A DNA stretch of 64,000 nt from Pandoraea pulmonicola (GCF_000815105.2 NZ_CP010310.2:744001-808000); one strand, 5' to 3'; shown: positions 45,471-54,272, numbered from the stretch's first letter. Numbers and translations are program-made. Notes: a model not told the origin generated them from the sequence alone.

Positions 45471-47213
45471 TCATGCGGCGCATTGCAGCGGGGCGACTTC
45501 CGGGGCGGTGCGGCCGAGGGCGCGCTCGCGTGCGGCGGCGATGGCCGCGCCGTCGACCGTACGCCAGCGCGCGCACACGTGCTGATCGGGGCGGATCAGG
45601 TACACGGTGCCCGGCGTGGCGTCGTAGCGTTGTGCGGCCAATCCTTGAACGTCATGCCAGACGCTGTACGTGCCATGCGTGCCATGCGACGTCTGTGCGG
45701 CTTGCGCATCGGATGTCACGAACACCGGCATGACGGGCACGTCGTCGTTGGTCAGTGCATCGAGCGCCGCAAGCGCGTTCGCGTCAAGCGAAGCGGGAGC
45801 GCCGAAGACCAGTGCCACGAAGCGGCCGCCCAGGCGCGGCAGCAGCCAGCCGTCCTGGCCGTCGCGCGAGAGCGGTGCATCGACGCACGCGGCGCCGGGC
45901 GCCATGCGAGCGGCGAATGCATCGCGCTCCGGGGTGTTGAGCGTGGACGTGTGCAGCACGGCCGGCACGGACAGCCGTCCGCTGTTCACGAGCTGCCGTG
46001 CGAAGGCGTGCTCGCGGGCCAATGTCAGCACGGCGTCGCGGAACACGCGCGAGACCGGACTTTTCGGCGTGATGAAATCGGTCGAGCGGGTCGAGTTGCG
46101 GATGTTCTCGTCGGCGGCGAATTCCCGCTCGCGTGCGTAGGTGTCGAGCAAGGCATCGGGGGCGCGGCCGGCGAGCACCAGCGCGAGCTTCCACGCCAGG
46201 TTTTCGGCATCCTGTACGCCGCTGTTCGCGCCGCGCGCGCCGAACGGCGACACGCCATGCGCGGAATCTCCGGCGAAGAGCACGTGCCCGTGGCGGAAGT
46301 CGTCCATGCGCAGGCACGAGAATGTATAGACGCTGACCCATTCCAGCGTGAATTTCGCATCGGGACCGAGCAACGCCTGCACGCGCGGAATCACGCGCTC
46401 GGGCGCCTTCTCGGCGACCGGGTCGGCATCCCAACCCAACTGGAAGTCGATACGCCAGACATCGTCCGGCTGACGGTGCAGCAGCACCGACTGATTCGGA
46501 TGGAATGGCGGATCGAACCAGAACCAGCGCTCGGCCGGGAAGTCCGCCGTCATCTTCACGTCGGCGATCAGAAACCGGTCCTTGAACGTGCGGCCATGGC
46601 TGTCCACGCCGATGAGCTTGCGCACGGGGCTGCGCGAGCCATCGGCCGCGACCACGTAGCGCGCACTCGTCCGATATTCGCCGTCGGGCGTCTCCACCGT
46701 GAGCGTCACGCTCGCGTCGGCCGAACCCGGCGTGCCCTGCTGCACGAGGCCGACCACCTTGTGCTTCCAGCGGATCTCGATATTGGGCAGTTGCTGCGCA
46801 CGCTCGAACAGATAGCCTTCGACGTAATACTGCTGGAGGTTGATGAACGCCGGGCGGTGGTGGCCCGCCTCGGGCAGCAGATCGAAGTTGTAGACCTCCT
46901 GGTCGCGCAGGAAGACACGACCCACGTTCCAGCACACGCCCTTTTGCACCATGCGATCGCCGCAGCCGAGCCGGTCGAAGATGTCGAGCGTTCGCTTGGC
47001 GAAGCAGATCGCGCGCGAGCCGGCCGAGAGCGTGCAGTCGTCGTCGAGCACGATCACGGGCACGCCTTGCTGCGCGAGATCGATGGCCGTGGCGAGACCC
47101 ACCGGGCCGGCGCCGACCACGACGACCGGATGCGTCGCGCGTGCGCCGCCGTCAGCCTGCTCGGCGCACGGCTGGTAATCGAACGTCAGACGCTGGTAAT
47201 CGATGCTGCTCAT
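45471..47213 (-). CDS. FAD-dependent aromatic hydroxylase, MhpA/PheA group
   Basis: A 580-residue class A flavoprotein monooxygenase. The FAD Rossmann motif VVVVGAGPVGLATAIDL lies near residue 29, the DG motif in YVVAADGSRSPVRKLIG near 188, and the GD motif HVLFAGDSAHGVSPFGARG near 310. A C-terminal thioredoxin-like domain (from about 420) is typical of the 3-(3-hydroxyphenyl)propionate and phenol hydroxylase group. It hydroxylates a phenolic acid using NAD(P)H and oxygen. It follows an MBL-fold gene by 162 bp and precedes DUF2783. The substrate is unknown; no ring-cleavage gene lies nearby. Confidence 0.87.
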   Translation of the reverse strand: MSSIDYQRLTFDYQPCAEQADGGARATHPVVVVGAGPVGLATAIDLAQQGVPVIVLDDDCTLSAGSRAICFAKRTLDIFDRLGCGDRMVQKGVCWNVGRVFLRDQEVYNFDLLPEAGHHRPAFINLQQYYVEGYLFERAQQLPNIEIRWKHKVVGLVQQGTPGSADASVTLTVETPDGEYRTSARYVVAADGSRSPVRKLIGVDSHGRTFKDRFLIADVKMTADFPAERWFWFDPPFHPNQSVLLHRQPDDVWRIDFQLGWDADPVAEKAPERVIPRVQALLGPDAKFTLEWVSVYTFSCLRMDDFRHGHVLFAGDSAHGVSPFGARGANSGVQDAENLAWKLALVLAGRAPDALLDTYAREREFAADENIRNSTRSTDFITPKSPVSRVFRDAVLTLAREHAFARQLVNSGRLSVPAVLHTSTLNTPERDAFAARMAPGAACVDAPLSRDGQDGWLLPRLGGRFVALVFGAPASLDANALAALDALTNDDVPVMPVFVTSDAQAAQTSHGTHGTYSVWHDVQGLAAQRYDATPGTVYLIRPDQHVCARWRTVDGAAIAAARERALGRTAPEVAPLQCAA

Positions 47214-47310
47214 GCAATGTCTCCATTGTCGGCACCTCGCCTTCGCATGCTCGCGCGAGCGGGTTCCGTTTTCTATTCGTTTTCTACTATTTGCCGGCTT
47301 GCCAACCTGC

Positions 47311-47342
47311 CGACGGCGAGCGGTTTTTTCCGCACGCCGTCG
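47311..47342 (-). other. Hairpin between MBL-fold and hydroxylase genes
   Basis: CGACGGCG (47311-47318) and CGCCGTCG (47335-47342) enclose a second CGG/CCG stem with a six-base homopolymer loop. It lies inside the operon, 33 bases after the MBL-fold stop, and could be a partial terminator or processing site. No U tract follows on the minus strand. Confidence 0.45.
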
Positions 47343-47375
47343 TTTCCCACCCGGTGCCGCTGACGGCGAGGACGG

Positions 47376-48335
47376 TCAGTCCTGCAGCGCGGCCCACATT
47401 TCCTTGTCGCGCTGCGCCGTCCAGATGCGCGGATGCGTGATGCCGCTCGCTTCGTCGAACGCGCGCGTCACGTCGAACGGCAGGCAGTGCTCGTAGATGA
47501 ACACGTGGCCGAACTTCGGATCCATCTTGCTGCGCGTGAGCGCCATCGCGCCCTTCAGATCGAGCTTCTGCTCGACGGCTTGTTTGCCGGCTTCGAACAG
47601 CGTCGTCACGAAATCCTTCGTGTAGGCGAGACCCTTGGCGACTTCCGTTGGTGTGGTCAGCGCGGGGCCGCGGCCCGGCACGAGCTTGTCGGCGCCGAGG
47701 GCTGCGAGTGCGTCGAGCGTGGCCGGCCATTCGGCGAGTTGGGCGTCGCCGGTGTAGCAGGCGGCGTCGTACTCGACGAGGTCGCCCGAGAACAGCACCT
47801 TCTGCGACGGCAGCCACACCACCGTGTCGCCCTTCGTGTGGCCCGAGCCGAGGTGCGCGATCTTCACTTCGAGCTTGCCGAGGAACAGCGTGATCTCTTT
47901 CTCGAACACGAGCGTCGGCCAGGTCAGGCCCGGCACCGTCTCGACACCGGCGAACAGACGCGGGAAGCGCTCGATCTCCGACTTCATGTCGGCTTCGCCG
48001 CGCTCGACGATCATCTCGTACGTGCCGCGGCTCGCAATGATCTGCTGCGCACCTTCGGCGAAATAGGCCGAGGCGCCCAGCACGCGCACGGCGTGATAGT
48101 GCGAGAGCACCACGTACTTGATGGGCTTGTCGGTGATGGTGCGGATCTTGGCGATCAAGTCTTGCGCCATGGCGGGCGTGGCGGTCGTGTCGACGATCAT
48201 CACGCCGTCGTCGCCGATGATGACGCCCGAGTTCGGATCGCCCTCGGCGGTGTACGCCCAGGCGTTTTCCGACAGTTGGGTGAACGTGACCTTCTTGGCT
48301 TCCAGGTCGGCTTGCGAGGCGAATGCTTTGGCCAT
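47376..48335 (-). CDS. MBL-fold protein with incomplete metal site
   Basis: A 319-residue metallo-beta-lactamase-fold protein: GVIIGDDGVMIVDTTATP opens the fold near residue 36, GSGHTKGDTVVWLP near 163 holds the motif 3 histidine, and LFSGDLVEYD near 181 the bridging aspartate. The main motif HxHxDH reads His-Tyr-His-Ala-Val-Arg, so Asp and the third His are absent, and the last ligand position is Arg in Pro-Gly-Arg-Gly-Pro. It can bind at most one metal in the usual way. It is the first gene of the hydroxylase/DUF2783 operon and may hydrolyse a lactone or thioester in that pathway, which is inference. Confidence 0.8.
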   Translation of the reverse strand: MAKAFASQADLEAKKVTFTQLSENAWAYTAEGDPNSGVIIGDDGVMIVDTTATPAMAQDLIAKIRTITDKPIKYVVLSHYHAVRVLGASAYFAEGAQQIIASRGTYEMIVERGEADMKSEIERFPRLFAGVETVPGLTWPTLVFEKEITLFLGKLEVKIAHLGSGHTKGDTVVWLPSQKVLFSGDLVEYDAACYTGDAQLAEWPATLDALAALGADKLVPGRGPALTTPTEVAKGLAYTKDFVTTLFEAGKQAVEQKLDLKGAMALTRSKMDPKFGHVFIYEHCLPFDVTRAFDEASGITHPRIWTAQRDKEMWAALQD

Positions 48336-48407
48336 GCTTGTCTCTCTCTTGTCTCGTCTGCGGGGAGGGTGCTGCTTGATGAGGGCATCTTACGAAAGCC
48401 ATCAAAT

Positions 48408-48424
48408 ATTTGTCAATGACAAAT
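48408..48424. promoter_or_regulatory. Palindrome in the MBL-operon/IclR divergent region
   Basis: ATTTGTC-AAT-GACAAAT is a perfect 7-bp inverted repeat, in an AT-rich stretch 73 bp upstream of the MBL-fold gene. A degenerate second copy (ATTTGTTAATGTGAC) follows at about 48434. It is the likely operator for the divergent IclR proteins. Confidence 0.55.
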
Positions 48425-48575
48425 CTTATTGTTATTTGTTAATGTGACGACGTATGCGATGTGGGCGGTGTTTGGATACGGGTTAACCCTTTGGCATGTC
48501 GCCCTCGAGGGCGAGGTTGCCGACTTGTTTAGAATCTAGGCCATTTTCTTTTTGGGGCTCGTCTCCCATGACTGC

Positions 48576-49397
48576 ATGAACCGAATTCCGATGGACGGCA
48601 CCGCCCACGCGAGCACTCAGCCCGGGCGCGCTTCGCGCGGCGTGCAGAGCGTGGACGTCGCCGCGCGCGTGCTGCAGGCGCTCGCACAGGCACGTCGCCC
48701 GCTCGGGCCGGGTGATCTCGCCGCGCTCGCCGGATTGCCGGCGGCGCAAGCCCATCCCTATCTGGTGAGTCTCGCGCGGCTTGGCCTGCTCAAGCGCGAC
48801 CCGATGTCGGGCGACTACGCGCCCGGGCCCATGACATTGCGCCTCGCGCTGCTGCATCTCGAAAACGATCCCGCCTACCGTGCGGCGGTGCCGCGCGTGG
48901 TCGCGTTCGCGCGCGAGACGGGCTTCTGTGTGGCGATCAGCACGTTCGCGCCGCAGGGGCCGCTCGTCGTGCATTTCGAGCGCGCGGCATTCCCCTTGCA
49001 CGTGAACCTGCACGTGGGCTCCGTCATGTCGCTCACGACGACCTCGACCGGGCGTACGTTCTGCGCCTTCACGCCGGCCGTGCAATGGCCGCAGGCATGG
49101 CACGAGCAGATGCCTGCCGGCGCACAGGCCCGCGAGTCGTTCGACGCGTCGCTCGACGAAACGCGTGCTCACGGCATGTCGCGCAGCGTGAACACGCCGA
49201 GCCCGTCGGTCAGCAGTCTGTGTGCGCCGGTGTTCGACGCGAGCGGGCGTCTGCGCCTCGCGTTGACGGCCATCGGACCGACGGCCGCGCTCGATGTGGC
49301 ATGGGATGGCGTCGCGGCGAACGCGTTGCGCGCGACGGCCGCCGCCATCGCCGCGCAGGTCGACGCCGGCCTGGAAATTGGTGAGGTGAGCGCATGA
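48576..49397 (+). CDS. IclR-family regulator, first of a tandem pair
   Basis: A 273-residue IclR regulator: winged helix from RGVQSVDVAARVLQALAQ to LVSLARLGLLKRD (residues about 20-65) and an effector domain with FCVAISTFAPQGPLVVHFER and SSLCAPVFDASGRLRLAL. The start is ATG 48576 (TTG 48552 and ATG 48591 are alternatives; none has a strong ribosome site). Its stop overlaps the start of a second IclR gene by 4 bp. The pair diverges from the MBL/hydroxylase/DUF2783 operon and should control it. Confidence 0.85.
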   Translation: MNRIPMDGTAHASTQPGRASRGVQSVDVAARVLQALAQARRPLGPGDLAALAGLPAAQAHPYLVSLARLGLLKRDPMSGDYAPGPMTLRLALLHLENDPAYRAAVPRVVAFARETGFCVAISTFAPQGPLVVHFERAAFPLHVNLHVGSVMSLTTTSTGRTFCAFTPAVQWPQAWHEQMPAGAQARESFDASLDETRAHGMSRSVNTPSPSVSSLCAPVFDASGRLRLALTAIGPTAALDVAWDGVAANALRATAAAIAAQVDAGLEIGEVSA

Positions 49398-50278
49398 ACG
49401 CCACGCGCACGGGTGCCGACATGGTGGATTCGACGATGGACCGGGCGACGGACGAGACGACGCAGGCGGCGAGCCACGCAGCGAAGCCGCAACGCGGCAT
49501 TCAGGCGTTGGAGAGCACGGGGGCGTTGCTGGAGGCGCTGGTGGCGGCAGGGCGCCCGCTGCCGTTGAATGCGCTGGCGCGCGACGCCGGCATGCCGCCG
49601 GCCAAGGCGCATCCGCATCTGGTGAGCTTGCAGCGCGCAGGACTTCTCACGCGAGATGCGAACGGTAATTTCGAAGCGGGTGCATTGAGCCTGGAACTCG
49701 GGTTGATGGCATTGCAACGGCTTTCGCCGACCGGCGAAGCCGAGCCGGAGATTCTCGCGCTCGCGCAGGCCACGGGACTGTCGGCGGCGATGGCCGTGCT
49801 CGGGCCGGTCGGCCCGACAGTGGTGCGTTTGGAGGAGGCGATGCGTCCGCAGCACGTGAGCTTGCGCATCGGCACGGTGCTCTCGCTCGTGAACACCGCC
49901 ATCGGACGTACGTTCGCCGCCTTCCTTCCCGACGCGGTGCTCGAAGGTCTGCTTGCGCAGGAGTCGGTAAGAATGGCGGGACTGGGGGCGGATGGCCGCG
50001 CCGCCCGGCTGCCGACGGACTACGCCGGGCGGCTCGCGTCGATTCGTGCACAGCAGTTCGATACGGCGCTCAGCAACCCCGTGCCGGGCATCGACACGCT
50101 CGCCGTGCCGGTGTTCGACCACACGGGAGAAGTGACGTTGGTGCTGGCGCTCATGGGTTCGGCGGGCAGCTTCGAGACGGCGCGCGAGGCCGCCCCGGCA
50201 CAGGCGCTGCTCGCGGCGGCGCACCGGCTGTCGTGGCGGTTCGGCGCTGTCGGTCGAGTGGCGGGCGTCCCAGGGTAA
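49394..50278 (+). CDS. IclR-family regulator, second of a tandem pair
   Basis: A 294-residue IclR regulator overlapping the first by ATGA. The winged helix is RGIQALESTGALLEALVA through LVSLQRAGLLTRD (about residues 34-80). The effector domain contains LSAAMAVLGPVGPTVVRLEE and the serine-rich C-terminal pattern of the family. The two are paralogues: the helix-turn-helix regions align closely while the effector domains differ more. Stoichiometric, coupled translation suggests that they form heteromers or sense two ligands of one pathway. Confidence 0.85.
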   Translation: MNATRTGADMVDSTMDRATDETTQAASHAAKPQRGIQALESTGALLEALVAAGRPLPLNALARDAGMPPAKAHPHLVSLQRAGLLTRDANGNFEAGALSLELGLMALQRLSPTGEAEPEILALAQATGLSAAMAVLGPVGPTVVRLEEAMRPQHVSLRIGTVLSLVNTAIGRTFAAFLPDAVLEGLLAQESVRMAGLGADGRAARLPTDYAGRLASIRAQQFDTALSNPVPGIDTLAVPVFDHTGEVTLVLALMGSAGSFETAREAAPAQALLAAAHRLSWRFGAVGRVAGVPG

Positions 50279-50505
50279 GCGCCGTCGCACTTGCCGCGGG
50301 CGATGCGCTTGGCACACGGTGCCAGATCCGTTTGGGGATGTCGGGAACGCGCGGTAAGATGGGCGGCATCGACGTCGCCCCCGTCGCCTCCGTCGCCCCG
50401 TCACTCTGTCTCCCCCGACCTGCCGCCATGACGCCTGCCATGACCCGCATGATGACGTGTGAACCCGTTTGCCTCATTCCCGACGCCGTGCCTCCCGCCG
50501 CCCAC

Positions 50506-51936
50506 ATGCACCCAGCGCAGCCTCGGCGCAGGCGCAGTAACGGTGCGCGGTGGCAGACGAGTCTGGCGATGCTCGCCGCCGTGGGCGCGTTGAGCGTGTT
50601 GAGCGCGTGCACGACCGCGCCGGCCCCGGCACCGGGTCCGGCGAAGCCGCCCGAATCCGCTGCGCGCGTCGACGGCATGCCGGTGGACTGGACGCTGGTT
50701 TCCACGGTGATCGTCAGCCGTCACGGCGTGAGATCCCCGACACACGCTCATCCTCCGTTGGACAAACTGAGTCCCGACGCGTGGCCCGGTTGGCCTGTGC
50801 CTGCCGGCTATCTGACCGCGCGCGGCGGGTCGCTGGCGGAGCGCATGGGACGGTACTATGGCGACTGGCTGCGCGCCCGGCGTGTGCTGCCCGATAACGC
50901 ATGTCCCGCTCCCGGGACGGTCTACGGATGGGCCGACATCGACCAACGCACGCGCGAGACGGGTAACGCCTTGCTGCAGGGCATGGCGCCGGGCTGCGAT
51001 ATGCGCACGTCGCACCAGTCGGATCTCGCGACTTACGACGCGGTGTTTCAGCCGGTCGAGGCAGGCGATTGCCCGCTCGACCCCGGTGCGGCGCGTGGCG
51101 CGATCGAGGCGCGCCTTGCCCCCGGCGGCGTTGCCGGCCTTAACAAGCGCTATGCCGCCACCATCGCCCGCGTGGGTGAAGTGCTCGATTACGGGCGCAG
51201 CCCCGCGTGCGGCGCTTCCGGTGGATGCAAGCTCGAAGACGTGCCGACGCGGTTGCGTGTGGAAGGCGACGGCAGCGGCGTCGCGTTGCGCGGTGCGCTG
51301 GGCAGCGCGGCGAAAGCGTCGGAAGTCTTCCTGCTGCAATACGCAGAAGGTCTGCCCGAGAACGACGTCGCATGGGGACGCATTCGCGACGAAAAGGACT
51401 GGGCGCGCTTGCTGGAAGCGCACAACGCACAACGCGACCTGCTCAACCGTACGCCTTATCTTGCCGCGGCCAACGGCACCCCGTTGCTCGCCATCGTGCT
51501 CGACGCCCTCACGCGCGCGGAGATGCCAACGGGGGCGCCGTCGCCCGCGCCGGTGCGAGGGCCGGTGCTTCCCGTCGGCAATCGGGTCTATGTTCTGACC
51601 GGTCACGACACCAATGTCGCCAATCTCGCGGGCATGCTCAAACTCGACTGGCAACTGCCCGATCAGCCCGACAACACGCCGCCCGACGGCGCGCTGGTGT
51701 TCTCGCTGTGGCACGATGCCGCGGGCGGGGCGTTCGTGCGCGTCGAGTTCGTGTATCAGTCGATGCATCAGTTGCGGCATCTCACAGCGCTGTCGCTCGA
51801 CGAACCGGCCAAACGCGTGGCGCTGACCGTTCCGGAGTGCAACGCCGGTCCGGACGGCAAGAGCTGCCGTTGGCAGGACTTCTCGCAGCGCGTCAAGGCA
51901 GCGCTTTCGCCGACTTGCCTCGACGGGGTGCGTTGA
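50506..51936 (+). CDS. Histidine acid phosphatase lipoprotein (AppA/Agp-like)
   Basis: A histidine-type phosphatase of about 476 residues. The catalytic RHGxRxP appears as SRHGVRSPT near residue 70, and the proton-donor motif as LTGHDTN near 365. The start is uncertain: ATG 50506 gives a basic n-region, a hydrophobic core and the lipobox Leu-Ser-Ala-Cys, so the protein would be lipid-anchored; ATG 50428 adds 26 residues without benefit. Several cysteine pairs fit periplasmic disulfides. The family includes phytases and glucose-1-phosphatase; the real substrate is open. It follows the IclR pair but seems separate. Confidence 0.82.
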   Translation: MHPAQPRRRRSNGARWQTSLAMLAAVGALSVLSACTTAPAPAPGPAKPPESAARVDGMPVDWTLVSTVIVSRHGVRSPTHAHPPLDKLSPDAWPGWPVPAGYLTARGGSLAERMGRYYGDWLRARRVLPDNACPAPGTVYGWADIDQRTRETGNALLQGMAPGCDMRTSHQSDLATYDAVFQPVEAGDCPLDPGAARGAIEARLAPGGVAGLNKRYAATIARVGEVLDYGRSPACGASGGCKLEDVPTRLRVEGDGSGVALRGALGSAAKASEVFLLQYAEGLPENDVAWGRIRDEKDWARLLEAHNAQRDLLNRTPYLAAANGTPLLAIVLDALTRAEMPTGAPSPAPVRGPVLPVGNRVYVLTGHDTNVANLAGMLKLDWQLPDQPDNTPPDGALVFSLWHDAAGGAFVRVEFVYQSMHQLRHLTALSLDEPAKRVALTVPECNAGPDGKSCRWQDFSQRVKAALSPTCLDGVR

Positions 51937-52052
51937 CACGGCATCGCCGGTCGCGGTGAATCCGAAAGACGTGCCGTGTCGCACGGCGCCGACGGCATCT
52001 CATCCATTTCGCCCAGAAATTTCGCCAGACCGTCTCTGGTGATTTTCTTCTA

Positions 52053-52118
52053 ATTTATTTCGTTAGCGAAATAAATTCGTGAATATACTTCGTATGCGAA
52101 ATACATTTCAAATGAAAT
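52053..52118. promoter_or_regulatory. Three tandem palindromes, candidate MarR operators
   Basis: Site 1: ATTTATTTCG-TTAG-CGAAATAAAT (52053-52076), perfect 10-bp arms. Site 2: TTCG-TATG-CGAA (52089-52100) with partly matching flanks. Site 3: ATTTCA-AA-TGAAAT (52105-52118). All share a TTTCR...YGAAA core. They lie 60-125 bp ahead of the hydrolase/MarR gene pair in a strikingly AT-rich island that must hold its promoter. Confidence 0.65.
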
Positions 52119-52177
52119 CACCTTGTTGACGGACGCCGCGCGATGCTCTGGGCGCGCTGGTGCCGGGGAGTCGTGCC

Positions 52178-53146
52178 ATGTCATCGCTTGCCGTCGAAAT
52201 TCCAGCCCGGGACGGGTATCCGCTGGGCGCACATGCCTGGTATCCCGAATCATTGCCTGCGAAGGGCGTCGTGCTCGTGCATCCGGCGACGGCCGTGCCC
52301 GAGCGTCTTTACTTTGCGTTTGCGCAATATGTCGCGCAGCGCGGTCTGATCGCGCTCACGTACAGCTATCGCGGGATCGACGGGTCTCGGCCGCCCAGGT
52401 TGCGAGGCTTTCGCGCCAGCATGCGCGACTGGGCCGATCTCGACGTCGAGGGCGTGACGCGATGGGCGCGCGATCGATATCCATTGCTGCCGCTCTACGC
52501 GGTCGGTCACAGCTTTGGCGGCCACGCGCTCGGTCTGTGCGAGAGCACGAACCTCCTGTGCGCAGCGGTGCAAGTCGCCTCGCATGCCGGGGCGATGCGT
52601 GTGATTTCGGACCGTCGGGAGAGGCGTCGCGTCACCGTGCTGATGCATTGGATCGCACCGCCGCTCGCGCATCTTTGCGGCTTCATGCCGGGCAGTCGTC
52701 TTGGCATCGGCGAGGACCTGCCGGCAGGCGTGCTGCTGGAATGGAGCCGTTGGATCCGCCTGCCAAACTACTTCTTCGACGACCCGACGCTGGACGCCGA
52801 GACGCGTTTCGCTCGCGTGCGGACGCCCATCCTGTCGCTGGGATTCGACGACGATCCGTGGGCCACGCGCATGGGGATCGACATGCTCGTCTCCCGGTTT
52901 CGCAACGCGCCGCTGACGCGTCGCGAAATCGCGGGAATTCGTTCGGATACCGGATCGATCGGGCATATGGGATACTTCCGCCAACGTTCCGGCGGGTTCC
53001 TGTGGCCGGAGACGGTCGACTGGCTGCTTTCGGCGAATTCGGCCGATGCCACCACGGGATCGGACCGTTCACGGACGGCGGAATTCAGGCGGCCCGACGC
53101 CTCGCCGCATGCGCCCGGCTCGCCTTGCACCACAACGATCAGATAA
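52178..53146 (+). CDS. Alpha/beta hydrolase, MarR-linked
   Basis: A 322-residue alpha/beta hydrolase. The nucleophile elbow is AVGHSFGGHALGL near residue 109, with LVHPATAVPERLYFAFAQ as oxyanion region near 35; a likely catalytic Asp is in LGFDDDPWA near 226 and His in GSIGHMGYF near 264. ATG 52178 follows GGGGAG by 8 bases (GTG 52160 is an alternative). The last 30 residues are low-complexity. It lies 20 bp before a MarR gene and downstream of three palindromes, so it is likely induced by a small molecule that releases MarR. Substrate unknown. Confidence 0.82.
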   Translation: MSSLAVEIPARDGYPLGAHAWYPESLPAKGVVLVHPATAVPERLYFAFAQYVAQRGLIALTYSYRGIDGSRPPRLRGFRASMRDWADLDVEGVTRWARDRYPLLPLYAVGHSFGGHALGLCESTNLLCAAVQVASHAGAMRVISDRRERRRVTVLMHWIAPPLAHLCGFMPGSRLGIGEDLPAGVLLEWSRWIRLPNYFFDDPTLDAETRFARVRTPILSLGFDDDPWATRMGIDMLVSRFRNAPLTRREIAGIRSDTGSIGHMGYFRQRSGGFLWPETVDWLLSANSADATTGSDRSRTAEFRRPDASPHAPGSPCTTTIR

Positions 53147-53166
53147 CGACGAATCGACCACACCGC

Positions 53167-53655
53167 ATGTCAAAACGCCAATCGACCGCCGCCGGCGCTG
53201 CGAAGACCACGAAAACGGGAGGGAAGGGCGAAGCCGTCGACCGCAGGCTGTACTTCCTGCTCAACGTCGGTCAGCGGCGTGTTCAGCGATGGGTGGATGC
53301 CCGCACTGGCGACAGCGTGAGCGCGGCGCAGGCGGGCGTGTTGTTCTATCTGCTGCACCACGAGGACGCGCTCGTGGGCGAAGTGGGCGCGGCGTTGCAA
53401 CTCTCGCCCTCGTCCATGACCGGACTCGCGAACCGGATGGTCGCCGCGGGCCTGCTGAGCCGCCTCGCCGATGCCGACGACGGGCGCGTCACGCGCTTGC
53501 GCATCACCGCCGCGGGGCACAAGGCCATCGCGCGCGCCCGCGACATTCTCGGCGACCTCAACGTACTGCTGCACGACGGCTTCACCGAAGCCGAACTGAA
53601 CGTCGTCGCACGCTGGCTCGGCAAACTCCAGGACCGGTTCCCGGCGGACAACTGA
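53167..53655 (+). CDS. MarR-family regulator
   Basis: A 162-residue MarR protein with a lysine-rich N-terminal tail (residues 1-22) ahead of the winged helix. The recognition part is GAALQLSPSSMTGLANRMVAA near residue 78 and the wing DADDGRVTRLRITAAGH near 103. It is co-transcribed with the alpha/beta hydrolase. By MarR custom it represses its own operon by binding the upstream palindromes and lets go on binding a phenolic or lipophilic ligand. Confidence 0.87.
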   Translation: MSKRQSTAAGAAKTTKTGGKGEAVDRRLYFLLNVGQRRVQRWVDARTGDSVSAAQAGVLFYLLHHEDALVGEVGAALQLSPSSMTGLANRMVAAGLLSRLADADDGRVTRLRITAAGHKAIARARDILGDLNVLLHDGFTEAELNVVARWLGKLQDRFPADN

Positions 53656-53688
53656 GCGGCGCGCGACTGCGCGGCAGCGTCGGTGAAG

Positions 53689-54114
53689 TCAGTGAATCGC
53701 CAGGGCGTTCGCTTGCGCGTTGGCGACGCCGGCCACCACGTTCACGCCGATATTGCCCGATGCGCCCATCAATGCGCGCTCGCCGAGCGACGCGCTGGTC
53801 GTGCCGGCGATGGTCGCCGCATTGCGAACCATCTGACGTGTGTCGATACCGACGTGCGAAGCGGTCGCCTGCACGATCTGGTTCGACTGCACGTTGAGCG
53901 CGCCAGCGGCGACGTTCACGCCGAGGTTGCCGTGTGCGTTGCGCAGCGCGTCGGCGCCGAGCGTGGCGACCGGGCTGCCGCGAAACACGGCGTCACCGGT
54001 GACGGCCTGGCGGGTGGAGAGCTGAACGACGGAGGCGTCGTCGGAGGGAGCGGCGAAGGCCGTTGCGCTGACCGCGGCCAGCACGAGAGAACTCAGCAGA
54101 GCAAGTCGCGACAT
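53689..54114 (-). CDS. Secreted repeat protein, GNxGVNVxAG type
   Basis: A 141-residue exported protein. The signal peptide ends Ala-Phe-Ala-Ala near residue 23, and GAGG lies ahead of ATG 54114. The mature part contains two related units: ALRNAHGNLGVNVAAGALN near residue 75 and ALMGASGNIGVNVVAGVAN near 118, each followed by an Asn/Gln pair. The GNIGVNVAAG pattern recalls short repeats seen in bacterial surface or amyloid-like proteins; I am not certain of the family. No partner genes for a fibre system are adjacent. Codon use is normal for the region. Confidence 0.6.
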   Translation of the reverse strand: MSRLALLSSLVLAAVSATAFAAPSDDASVVQLSTRQAVTGDAVFRGSPVATLGADALRNAHGNLGVNVAAGALNVQSNQIVQATASHVGIDTRQMVRNAATIAGTTSASLGERALMGASGNIGVNVVAGVANAQANALAIH

Positions 54115-54272
54115 GTTCCTCTTTCCCAGGGTGTCCGTCACCGAAAAGCAGCGGGGACGATTCCCATGCGCTGCGGCGCGAATTCTCGCATGGCGGCGCG
54201 CGCTTGACACCGCTATGCATGACGTTCGATTCCGCGCCGTCCCGCGCCGTTTGCCTCTCTTGACGCGCGAGC

